Source of the DNA: Baffinella frigidus
Lineage: Eukaryota > Cryptophyceae > Cryptomonadales > Baffinellaceae
Assembly: GCA_026770585.1 (NCBI GenBank)
Contig: MU647541.1
Location: forward strand, 57,562 to 69,585
DNA: 12,024 bases
Reading direction: 5' to 3'
Every line of letters begins with the position of its first letter. Position 1 is the stretch's first letter. Both the position numbers and the translations under genes were made by a program. Shown in pieces: positions 1-4,783 of this stretch. Below the pieces are notes generated by a model. That model did not search any database and was not told the DNA's origin. It worked only from the letters and a program-made list of their open reading frames with translations.

Positions 1-3
1 ACG

Positions 4-60
4 AATAACCCCTAAGCGATTCGACCTACGACCCTACGGTAGGCAACCCGTAGGGACATA
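4..60 (+). repeat. 57-bp direct repeat, copy 1
   Basis: Matches 1342-1398 in the same orientation with five mismatches. Each copy contains a small hairpin, CCCTACGG...CCGTAGGG. The copy lies at the window edge, so the repeat may extend further left. The two copies bracket the composite inverted-repeat structure at 304-1199. Confidence 0.85.
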
Positions 61-173
61 GCGGGGGGGGACCTCAAACATAATTTGGCGGATGCCGCCT
101 CTGCTGAGCATGGTGCGCGCCCGCGAGTCAGAAAGAAGCCGCTCGAGCAGCGGCCACTCCCCCCCCTGGTGGG
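61..173. other. Unassigned spacer
   Basis: A G-run at about 63-70 is followed by GC-rich sequence with two short hairpins (GGCGG-ATG-CCGCC at about 86-98 and CCGCT-CGAGC-AGCGG at about 139-153). No coding signal was recognised. Confidence 0.4.
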
Positions 174-263
174 TTTAGGGTGTAGGGTGTAGGGTGTAGG
201 GTGTAGGGTGTAGGGTGTAGGGTGTAGGGTGTAGGGTGTAGGGTGTAGGGTGTAGGATGTAGG
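174..263 (+). repeat. TGTAGGG heptamer tandem array
   Basis: It starts with one TTTAGGG unit, continues with about ten perfect TGTAGGG units and ends in two imperfect ones. It is a G-rich variant of the TTTAGGG telomere type, but internal to the sequence, so an interstitial telomere-like microsatellite rather than a chromosome end. Confidence 0.95.
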
Positions 264-281
264 CCACTCCCCTCCCTGTCA
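263..281 (+). repeat. 19-bp direct repeat, copy 1
   Basis: GCCACTCCCCTCCCTGTCA is repeated exactly at 375-393. The first copy abuts the end of the TGTAGGG array; a shorter relative (GGCCACTCCC) lies at about 153 on the other side of the array. Confidence 0.9.
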
Positions 282-284
282 TCC

Positions 285-321
285 ACCGTTCCTTAAGTTA
301 ACAACCGTTCCTTAAGTTAAC
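285..321 (+). repeat. Tandem pair of 18-bp units
   Basis: ACCGTTCCTTAAGTTAAC occurs at 285-302 and exactly again at 304-321. The second unit is the outer part of the left arm of the inverted repeat 304-361. Confidence 0.9.
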
Positions 322-361
322 GGAGGTTCCACGTTTGCGTTGAGACGTTCCACTCTCGACT
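304..361 (+). repeat. Left arm of 58-60 bp inverted repeat
   Basis: Its reverse complement is found at 1140-1199 with a few mismatches and a small indel; the inner half (GAGACGTTCCACTCTCGACT) is exact. The two arms enclose about 780 bp holding two related hairpin elements and one 82-bp element, so the outer pair may be the terminal repeats of an older element that later received insertions. Confidence 0.85.
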
Positions 362-439
362 GTTGACTCGGTGAGCCACTCCCCTCCCTGTCACATGCCC
401 GATTGAGGATACCCGTTGGCCGGTTTCTGCTGCGATCCT

Positions 440-609
440 CCACTAGCCCTTGGAGGTGGCTCAAATATTGCCCTGGAACCCTTTTAGGTTTGCCTTGCTA
501 AGGGGGCAAATTGACCCCTCAAGGTCAAAAGTTGACACATTTTGGGGGGAACATCAACTTTTGAAAATAGTTGCAGAGCACTATTTGAGCCACCTCCCAG
601 GGCTAGTGG
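440..609 (+). mobile_element. MITE-like element, family A copy 1
   Basis: 170 bp with 28-bp terminal inverted repeats, one mismatch (CCACTAGCCCTTGGAGGTGG... and its complement at 582-609). The interior aligns along its length with 838-1010 (inverted) and 8580-8752, sharing a TACCTTGCAG-like block, an AATCAACTTTTG-like block and GAGCACTATTTGAGCCACCT at the end. It encodes no protein. CTGCTGC lies at 610-616 right of the element and at 427-433 a few bases left of it, but this is not a clean target-site duplication. Confidence 0.85.
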
Positions 610-676
610 CTGCTGCACCGGGTGGCTTGTTGGTTTACCCGACAGCGATCGCGTCCTTGCGGCGCTGTGTCGGCGC
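610..676. other. Short spacer with 15-bp repeat
   Basis: GCACCGGGTGGCTTG at 615-629 recurs at 766-780, on the other side of the 82-bp element at 677-758. The element may therefore sit within an older local duplication. Confidence 0.6.
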
Positions 677-758
677 GTTGACGACGCGCATCACACCCTC
701 GAAGGTGTGCGAGAGGGTGTGAGAGGGTGTGCGAGAGGGTGTGATGCGCGTCGTCAGC
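677..758 (+). mobile_element. 82-bp hairpin element, copy 1
   Basis: Starts GTTGACGACGCGC and ends GCGCGTCGTCAGC. The 24-bp arms form the stem, with one mismatch at the left tip. The interior carries four GAGGGTGTG-type units spaced 10-12 bp. It has the same orientation as the copies at 9888, 10572, 11643 and 11943, and is inverted relative to those at 3001, 9332 and 10083. Confidence 0.93.
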
Positions 759-837
759 ACCCGGTGCACCGGGTGGCTTGATGCGATCCTAAGGGAAGCA
801 GGGCCTTCCTGCAGGATAAGTTCCAGTGTCCGCCTAT

Positions 838-1010
838 CCACCAACCCTCCGAAGTGACTCAAACTGTGCTCTGGAACTGAAAACCCAAAAGTTGATTGTG
901 TACCGATATTGGAACTTAAGTTGACACAGCGACCCCAGATCTGGGTTCCCTGCAAGGTAAAATCGAAGACCTTCCAGGGCACTATTTGAGCCACCTGGGA
1001 GGGCTGGTGG
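838..1010 (-). mobile_element. MITE-like element, family A copy 2
   Basis: Terminal inverted repeats CCACCAACCCTCCGAAGTG... and ...GGAGGGCTGGTGG, with several mismatches; it is the most diverged of the three family A copies. The interior contains CCCAGATCTGGG (about 934-945) and aligns in reverse orientation with the element at 8580-8752. Confidence 0.8.
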
Positions 1011-1139
1011 ATGGTGGGAGTTCAAAGAACCTAAACGGACCTACATTCTCCTCTACAGAAGGGCGAGCCACCCAGGATCAGACGCGGAGCAATCGCAAAA
1101 GCCAATTTCTCGGATAAGAGCGCGGCCCACCGAGACAAA
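1011..1139. other. Unassigned spacer
   Basis: No repeat partner, coding signal or hairpin of note was recognised between the family A element and the right arm of the outer inverted repeat. Confidence 0.3.
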
Positions 1140-1199
1140 AGTCGAGAGTGGAACGTCTCAAAGCAAAAGTGGAACCTCTGTTAACTTGAGAAGTAACAG
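1140..1199 (-). repeat. Right arm of 58-60 bp inverted repeat
   Basis: Reverse complement of 304-361; see that entry. It closes the composite structure 304-1199. Confidence 0.85.
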
Positions 1200-1341
1200 T
1201 GGAGAATACACGCCAAAAGTGGTTTTGATAGTCCCTGAGAGGGGCTCTACTAGAGCCATTACTTTTTACAAGTGCTTCGCGTAAAATCCAGGGTGGGTGT
1301 TCGCCTCGATGTTTTTGCCCCGGAGGTAGAGCGGTTCGTGG

Positions 1342-1398
1342 AATAACCCCCAAGCGATAAGACCTAGGACCCTACGGTAGGCAACCCGTAGGGGCATA
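1342..1398 (+). repeat. 57-bp direct repeat, copy 2
   Basis: Second copy of the repeat at 4-60, five mismatches in 57 bases, including the small CCCTACGG/CCGTAGGG hairpin. Confidence 0.85.
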
Positions 1399-1668
1399 CG
1401 GGGTTTCCTACGGATAAGGTAACGGAAACTCGGGCACTGAGTGCCCGAAAACCCCGTTGTAGCCTGCTGTGCGCCTGCTAGAGCGGTTGCGGCAATTGGT
1501 GTCCGTTTTCGAGACCGGGTTTTCATGTTTTCGAGAGCTTGAAAACATTGTAAAGGTCGTGAAACATTTTAAATGGACACTTCTGGAAGGGGCCCAAACC
1601 CTTGGAGCCATTCCTACAGGAATGTGAAAATCCCAAAAACATGTGTCCTCTAACTTCTGATCCCCTCT
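1399..1668. other. Non-coding stretch with small hairpins
   Basis: Contains a tight hairpin at 1430-1448 (TCGGGCACT-G-AGTGCCCGA) and a weak one at about 1525-1548. At about 1591-1630 the minus strand resembles the FVYPAGTAPWVWPG segment of methyltransferase exon 3 (7 of 14 residues identical without gaps), possibly a very old fragment. No intact gene is seen. Confidence 0.4.
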
Positions 1669-1889
1669 GCCGATTTCACTTTTCTCGACGGTTCTGGATT
1701 TCTCATCACGCCCTCTCCAAACCCACTCGATGAAGTATCTCCAGCGGGGCACAGAAAGGTCGCTTTGTTCGTGGAAAGTTGACTATAACAGCGGGCCTGT
1801 TTCTGGGCCTCTGGCGCCATACAATCCATCTAGTGATTTAAAGAGGGCGCCCAGATGATTCCAGAACCGTCGAGAAAAGTAAAATCGGC
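1669..1889 (+). mobile_element. MITE-like element with 29-bp inverted repeats
   Basis: GCCGATTTCACTTTTCTCGA... at 1669-1697 pairs with 1861-1889 over 29 bases with one mismatch. The left 125 bp recur at 4065-4201 at over 90% identity apart from an 11-bp insertion, there without the right terminus. No coding capacity is visible. Confidence 0.8.
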
Positions 1890-2201
1890 CCACGGGGTCA
1901 AAAGTTAAAGCCCCGAACGTCCCCACGGCGGTCCGGACGGGCCCGCCTCGGGATCCCGGCACTTCCCGATCGCCTGTAACTTTTCCCATGCAATCTGGGT
2001 TGTTCCAATCGCAAAGTTTCTTAGAATTTCGAGGGCTACAATTTTGTGATTGGATTACCCCTGTCGTAGATTGCAGGTAAACGTGTTCCCACACAACAAG
2101 GCCGATTGGGCCCCCTCCACTTCTGGTACAAATGAAAACTTGAAAACTTGAAACCCCGATCGCGAAAACGGACAACAATTACCGCAAACTAATCACCATA
2201 G
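1890..2201. other. Non-coding stretch with an imperfect hairpin
   Basis: GC-rich at 1900-1980, then an imperfect hairpin at about 1990-2074 with outer ends GCAATCT/AGATTGC and an inner pair CCAATCGCAAAG/TTTTGTGATTGG. A GAAAACTT-type tandem lies near 2135-2153. No gene was recognised. Confidence 0.4.
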
Positions 2202-2316
2202 AAGTATTAATATATTGCTTTTGGGCAACGAAAATTACTACAGGGTTCGCTCATAAAAGTAATAGTAGAGCATGTGTAGTAAATTTCGTTGCACCAAAAG
2301 CAATTGATTAATACTT
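2202..2316. mobile_element. 115-bp MITE-like hairpin
   Basis: About 41-bp arms: AAGTATTAATATATTGCTTT... at the left and the complement of AAGTATTAATCAATTGCTTT... at the right, with a few mismatches and one indel. The AT-rich stem and lack of coding capacity suggest a non-autonomous element. No target-site duplication was found. Confidence 0.8.
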
Positions 2317-2380
2317 TTGTGGAGATAAAAACGCTCTGAGGTGTACCTCCTGTGAAATTTACTGCAGGGTAATCATCCCG

Positions 2381-2543
2381 ATCCCTAGCTCTGTCCCAAT
2401 TCAATTTGGTCTCGTAGATGGAGTGCCCCCCCCGAAATTTCACAGGTGAATTTCAGGGGGGGGGGGTCAAAATTCACCTGTAAAATTGGGGGGGGGGGAC
2501 TCTATCTACAAGACCAAATTGAACTGGGACAGAGCTAGGATCC
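2381..2543. repeat. 163-bp hairpin with C-run and G-run stem
   Basis: The left arm begins CCTAGCTCTGTCCCAATTCA, the right arm ends with its complement, and the arms are about 72 bp. They contain runs of C (about 2427-2434) and G (about 2456-2466 and 2489-2499). The inner part, GAAATTTCACAGGTGAATTT, is itself nearly palindromic. The run-rich centre is shared with the next hairpin. Confidence 0.85.
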
Positions 2544-2573
2544 GGTAAACCTCAGGTGGCTGGTGGAGGACCT

Positions 2574-2707
2574 CCTAGCTCTGTCCCACTCAGATTTTGG
2601 CTCGCCATTTTTCGCCCCCCCCCGAAATTTTACAGGTAAATTTCATGGGGGGGTGTCAAAATTCACCTGTGAAATTTCGGGGGGGGCGAAATAATGGCGA
2701 GCCCAAA
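2574..2707. repeat. Second C-run/G-run hairpin
   Basis: It starts with the same CCTAGCTCTGTCCCA end as the previous hairpin (2574). The pairing arms are TTTGGCTCGCCATT... (from 2596) and the complement ending at 2707. The centre CCCCCGAAATTTTACAGGTA followed by a G-run matches the neighbour closely. The outer left end has no partner on the right, so the copy looks truncated or chimeric. Confidence 0.8.
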
Positions 2708-2721
2708 TATACTGCTACTGC

Positions 2722-2898
2722 AAATCCACAGGGGAAGTCTCAAATTCTTTGGACACGACAGTACAAGTATCTATAGGTTGCCTTTTGACGAATTTTGGTC
2801 ACGTCCTTCGGGCAGAAATTGCCTTTTGAGGGGGAAATGGCTCCAAAGTAGCGGCCCGATATCGGGCCGCTACTTTTTGAGACTTCCCCTGTGGATTT
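2722..2898. mobile_element. 177-bp element with 23-bp perfect inverted repeats
   Basis: AAATCCACAGGGGAAGTCTC plus AAA at 2722-2744 is exactly complementary to 2876-2898. Inside lies a 32-bp perfect palindrome at 2845-2876 (core GCGGCCCGATATCGGGCCGC). The element sits just downstream of the splice donor of the exon 3 fragment at 2913-2990, so it appears to be an insertion in that intron. Confidence 0.85.
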
Positions 2899-2912
2899 CC
2901 AGCAGTGGGGAC

Positions 2913-2996
2913 CTCGATGTCGCACTTGAAGACAGAGAGCCGCGTGTGCCCCAGCTCCTTCATGGCGGTCTTCAGCGCGTAGAACTGCCATTTCAT
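2913..2996 (-). pseudogene. Methyltransferase exon 3, 3' fragment
   Basis: Encodes KWQFYALKTAMKELGH and LSVFKCDIE, matching the second half of the complete exon 3 at 3124-3294 (there AWQFYALQTAMAELGH and LAVFKCDIE). The frame ends at a GAG|GTCCCC splice donor (GT at 2912-2911). Homology with the full copy stops at 2990, where TGG is preceded by an unrelated AMK. The 5' half is missing and an 82-bp element begins at 3001. The intron after this fragment and the one after 3124 share a CAGTATATTTGG block once the 177-bp insertion is ignored, so the two are duplicates of one locus. Differences are largely conservative, so this may once have been a functional paralogue. Confidence 0.75.
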
Positions 2997-3000
2997 CGCT

Positions 3001-3082
3001 GCTGACGACGCGCATCACACCCTCTCGCACACCCTCTCACACCCTCTCGCACACCCTCGAGGGTGTGATGCGCGTCGTCAGC
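3001..3082 (-). mobile_element. 82-bp hairpin element, copy 2
   Basis: Complete copy with perfect 24-bp arms and the long G-rich side reading on the minus strand. Its right flank (GACATCCCTGCGGGGCC) is the complement of the left flank of the copy at 9888, so at least 17 bp of flank travel with, or are targeted by, the element. It lies between two duplicated exon 3 copies. Confidence 0.95.
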
Positions 3083-3123
3083 GACATCCCTGCGGGGCCA
3101 AATATACTGGGGCAGCGCTAGAC

Positions 3124-3294
3124 CTCGATGTCGCACTTGAACACCGCGAGCTTTTCGTGCCCCAGCTCCGCCATGGCGGTCTGCAGCGCGTAGAACTGCC
3201 ACGCCGCGGGGTTCGAAAACGCGCCGTAGCCCGCGCCCGGCCAGACCCACGGCGCCGTCCCGGCGGGGTAGACGAAGTCCGTCCCGCCGAGCCC
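3124..3294 (-). CDS. METTL24-like methyltransferase, exon 3 (complete)
   Basis: A 57-codon internal exon in phase 0, bounded by an acceptor CCCAG|GGG (AG at 3296-3295) and a donor GAG|GTCTAG (GT at 3123-3122). It encodes GLGGTDFVYPAGTAPWVWPG, then a segment containing AWQFYALQTAMAELGH, and ends LAVFKCDIE. In METTL24-like and FkbM-like SAM-dependent methyltransferases a WGLGG-type turn and a LKxDIEGxEW motif occupy these places; here the exon stops right after DIE and the next exon should supply the G-x-E-W part. In this frame the donor is followed by a TAG stop, so the exon only makes sense if spliced. No following exon was recognised within the window. Confidence 0.75.
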
Positions 3295-3298
3295 CTGG

Positions 3299-3441
3299 GT
3301 TCCACGCCAGAGGGCTCAAACCATCCACTTTTGACATCTTTCATCTTTCAGGCGAAATATCCCCTGAATACTTAAGTTGACGACGTCAGATCTGACGTGG
3401 ATAAGGGCGTCGGTTTCCCTCTATCGGTCTGGCGTGGTTCC
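3299..3441. mobile_element. 143-bp element with short inverted repeats
   Basis: GGTTCCACGCCAGA at 3299-3312 pairs with TCTGGCGTGGTTCC at 3428-3441 (two mismatches in 14). A perfect 16-bp palindrome, ACGTCAGATCTGACGT, lies at 3383-3398. The left end abuts the acceptor of complete exon 3, and the right end abuts the point where the broken exon 3 copy (3441-3481) loses homology, which supports these ends as real boundaries. Confidence 0.55.
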
Positions 3442-3481
3442 CCGGCCAGACCCACGGGGCCGTCCCCGCGGGGTACACGAA
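3441..3481 (-). pseudogene. Methyltransferase exon 3, 5' fragment (second part)
   Basis: Encodes FVYPAGTAPWVWPG, identical in protein to the complete exon 3 but with three third-position changes in 41 bases, so it is an older paralogous copy rather than a recent duplicate. It is separated from its first six codons (3712-3729) by a 230-bp insertion and loses homology at 3441, where another element begins. Not expected to make product. Confidence 0.75.
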
Positions 3482-3653
3482 TTCTTCCCCGATTGACTTT
3501 ACAAGTGGTTTTACCGCGGCCGAACATTCTCTGTTGACTTTTGATTGCGGGTTTTCCGTTTCTGGGGGGTTTGTAAGAGATGTCGCCCGAAATCGGGCAG
3601 CCTGCGGCGCAAAAAGCCAGATAAAAACACTTGAAAAGTCAATCGGGAAGAAA
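3482..3653. mobile_element. MITE-like element inside exon 3 copy
   Basis: Terminal inverted repeats TTCTTCCCCGATTGACTTTA... (from 3482) and ...AAAAGTCAATCGGGAAGAA (to about 3653), about 25 bp with one indel. With the adjoining hairpin 3654-3708 it makes up the 230-bp block (3482-3711) that splits the broken exon 3 copy exactly between a GAC and a TTC codon. The block lacks GT-AG ends on the minus strand, so it would not be removed as a canonical intron. Confidence 0.8.
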
Positions 3654-3708
3654 TGGTTTCTTCCCAAGTTGAGAGCTTTAGAACCGCTCCCAACTTGGGA
3701 AGAAACCA
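3654..3708. repeat. 55-bp hairpin with 18-bp perfect arms
   Basis: TGGTTTCTTCCCAAGTTG at 3654-3671 and its exact complement at 3691-3708 flank a 19-base loop. It abuts the preceding element and shares the TTCTTCCC end with it. Confidence 0.9.
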
Positions 3709-3711
3709 TTA

Positions 3712-3729
3712 GTCCGTCCCGCCGAGCCC
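3712..3729 (-). pseudogene. Methyltransferase exon 3, 5' fragment (first part)
   Basis: GGGCTCGGCGGGACGGAC encodes GLGGTD, identical to the start of the complete exon 3, and is preceded by an intact acceptor, AACCAG|GGG (AG at 3731-3730). It breaks off at the 230-bp insertion. The intron upstream runs to a donor at 3955 and is 226 nt long, with CCCTAAA-like repeats at both ends and a 132-bp hairpin in the middle. Confidence 0.75.
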
Positions 3730-3734
3730 CTGGT

Positions 3735-3774
3735 TCAGGGTTTAGGGTTCAGAGTGTAGGGTTTAGGGTTTCAG
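3735..3774 (+). repeat. Degenerate TTTAGGG tract at acceptor
   Basis: GGTTCAGGGTTTAGGGTTCA followed by more TTTAGGG-like units. On the minus strand this is CCCTAAACCCTGAACCAG leading straight into the exon 3 acceptor. Confidence 0.85.
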
Positions 3775-3906
3775 CCCTGGAGGCAACATTAGGGTATTTT
3801 GAACGTCCCAAAAGTCAATTTCCCTTGAGATTACTCAGAACCTGAGTACATCTCAAGGGGAGTAGACTTCTGGGAGGTTCAAAATACCCTAATGTTGCCT
3901 CCAGGG
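3775..3906. mobile_element. 132-bp intronic hairpin
   Basis: CCCTGGAGGCAACATTAGGG... at the left pairs with its complement ending at 3906; the outer 30 bases are perfect and the arms run about 63 bases to a tiny loop. It occupies the middle of the putative 226-nt intron between exon 2 and exon 3 copies. A partial left arm recurs at 4359-4396. Confidence 0.9.
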
Positions 3907-3955
3907 TGGAGGGTTCAGGGTTGAGGGTTTAGGGTTTAGGGTTGAGGGTTGAAAC
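3907..3955 (+). repeat. Degenerate TTTAGGG tract at donor
   Basis: A run of GGGTTCAGGGTTGAGGGTTT-type heptamers. On the minus strand it begins with the donor GTTTCAACCC directly after exon 2 copy 3956-4021. Confidence 0.85.
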
Positions 3956-4021
3956 CCAGTCGTGGAGATGCATTCCACCTCGTCGGAAGCGCTCGGACAT
4001 CGCGGCGAGGTTTGCCCCGAG
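3956..4021 (-). pseudogene. Methyltransferase exon 2, 3' fragment
   Basis: Encodes LGANLAAMSERFRRGGMHLH then DW, ending at TGG|GTTTCA (donor GT at 3955-3954). It matches the complete exon 2 over 3952-4021 with one mismatch, and the match continues into the telomere-like intron start. The first eight bases and the acceptor are lost: at 4022 the sequence turns into the loop of a palindrome whose other arm is an inverted copy of the exon's 5' end. Confidence 0.85.
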
Positions 4022-4058
4022 GGAAGGGAAGGCCTTCCCTCGGGGCAAACCTCGCCGC
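4002..4058. repeat. 57-bp palindrome made from exon 2 sequence
   Basis: Perfect 26-bp arms (GCGGCGAGGTTTGCCCCGAG plus GGAAGG and the complement at 4033-4058) around a 5-base loop. Twenty bases of each arm are the 5' part of exon 2, so an inverted copy of an exon piece sits next to the exon. Confidence 0.95.
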
Positions 4059-4064
4059 CCCTCG

Positions 4065-4201
4065 GCCGATTTCACTTTTCTCGACGGTTCTGGATTTCTC
4101 ATCACGCCCTCTCCAAACCCACTCGATGAAGTATCGCCAGCGGAGCACAGAAAGATGCCAAAAACTCGCTTTGTGCGTGGAAAGTTGACTAAAACAGAGG
4201 G
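4065..4201 (+). mobile_element. Partial copy of element 1669-1889
   Basis: Aligns with 1669-1795 at over 90% identity apart from an 11-bp insertion (ATGCCAAAAAC). It has the left terminal repeat only. It lies in the segment separating the broken halves of exon 2. Confidence 0.85.
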
Positions 4202-4250
4202 TTTGGGGGTTTAAATTTAGGGGTTGGGGTTTAGGGTTGAGGGTTTAAAC
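4202..4250 (+). repeat. Degenerate TTTAGGG tract at donor of exon 2
   Basis: GGTTTAGGG-like heptamers in plus orientation. On the minus strand it starts GTTTAAACCCTCAACCCTAA, immediately after the exon 2 donor. Confidence 0.8.
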
Positions 4251-4324
4251 CCAGTCGTGGAGATGCATTCCACCTCGTCGGAAGCGCTCGGACATCGCGG
4301 CGAGGTTCGCCCCGAGCGTTGGAT
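4251..4324 (-). CDS. METTL24-like methyltransferase, exon 2 (complete)
   Basis: A 74-nt exon between acceptor AACCAG|AT (AG at 4326-4325) and donor TGG|GTTTAA (GT at 4250-4249). The first two bases complete a codon begun by the last G of exon 1 (4784), giving Asp in HGF-D-PT. The rest reads PTLGANLAAMSERFRR and GGMHLHDW, and joining to exon 3 gives HLHDW-GLGG. In this methyltransferase family a GFDPT motif ends the second strand of the Rossmann fold, with the Asp in the SAM pocket, and a WGLGG-like segment follows. The phase match at both junctions is strong evidence for the splice sites. This is the only one of three exon 2 copies with both ends. Confidence 0.8.
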
Positions 4325-4355
4325 CTGGTTTAGGGTTTAGGGTTATGGTTCAGAG
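4325..4355 (+). repeat. TTTAGGG tract at exon 2 acceptor
   Basis: CTGGTTTAGGGTTTAGGGTT then ATGGTTCAGAG, identical to 4557-4587. On the minus strand it forms the CCCTAAACCCTAAACCAG acceptor context. Confidence 0.9.
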
Positions 4356-4358
4356 CCA

Positions 4359-4396
4359 CCCTGGAGACAACTTTAGAGTATTTTGCACATCCCAAC
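4359..4396 (+). repeat. Partial arm of intronic hairpin
   Basis: CCCTGGAGACAACTTTAGAG... aligns with the left arm of 3775-3906 with a few mismatches; no complementary arm follows, so it is a remnant. Confidence 0.75.
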
Positions 4397-4528
4397 TCCA
4401 AGCTCGGCATCCCGCATCTGTCAGGACACACGCCTTGAGCTCAAGGATCCTACATCTCTCGCTGCTGCTGGCTCAACACCCGCATTCGGGGAGGGAGAGG
4501 AGCGTGGGGGCGCGGAGGAGAGTGTATG
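4397..4528. other. Unassigned segment between exon 2 copies
   Basis: Contains a 14-bp perfect palindrome, CCTTGAGCTCAAGG (4433-4446), and purine-rich DNA at about 4485-4525. No coding signal was recognised. Confidence 0.35.
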
Positions 4529-4556
4529 GCGGCGAGGTTTGCCCCGAGCGTTGGAT
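4529..4556 (-). pseudogene. Methyltransferase exon 2, 5' fragment
   Basis: The first 28 bases of exon 2 with an intact acceptor (AACCAG|AT, AG at 4558-4557). They match the complete copy over 4297-4355 with a single mismatch, at the base where this fragment agrees instead with the 3' fragment at 3956-4021. The 20 bases 4529-4548 are identical to 4002-4021. Together these suggest the two fragments are halves of one exon split by an insertion with a 20-bp duplication. Exon 1's donor to this acceptor would be a 227-nt intron. Confidence 0.8.
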
Positions 4557-4783
4557 CTGGTTTAGGGTTTAGGGTTATGGTTCAGAGCTTGGGGGTCCGA
4601 GTTCAGGGTTTAGAGGTGAGCACACCCTGCGCCGGGGAAGGGGCAGGTTCAGGGTTTCAGGGTGTAGGGTGTAGGGTTTACAGTTGACATGCTGGGTGTG
4701 CGGTACAAATCCGTCAACGTTGCAGTGGAAAGGGGCCAGCACGTTCACGGTTCGTGTTCAGGGTGTATGGAATAGGATAGGAC
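4557..4783 (-). other. Putative intron 1 (short form) with telomere-like tracts
   Basis: From donor G|GTCCTA at 4783 to the acceptor at 4557. On the plus strand it holds TTTAGGG-like units at 4560-4587, about 4605-4615 and about 4648-4680 (TGTAGGG). The functional intron could instead run to the complete exon 2 at 4324 (459 nt). Confidence 0.55.

Noticed and set aside
174-263. True telomere
   Set aside because: The array is short, has a variant unit and is followed on both sides by ordinary sequence; similar degenerate tracts occur throughout.
4-1398. LTR retrotransposon bounded by the direct repeats at 4-60 and 1342-1398
   Set aside because: The repeats are short, no primer-binding site or polymerase remnants were seen, and the interior is made of hairpin elements.
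1408-1752. Minus-strand frame RYFIEWVWRGRDEKSRTVEK, repeated near 4060-4148
   Set aside because: The repetition reflects two copies of a hairpin element, not a gene; the frame has no family similarity and breaks down in the second copy.
3110-3123. KCDIEV followed by TAG as a real protein C-terminus
   Set aside because: The DIE motif in this family is normally followed by GxEW, the paralogous copy at 2913 has no stop there, and GAG|GT is a good donor in both, so splicing is the better reading.
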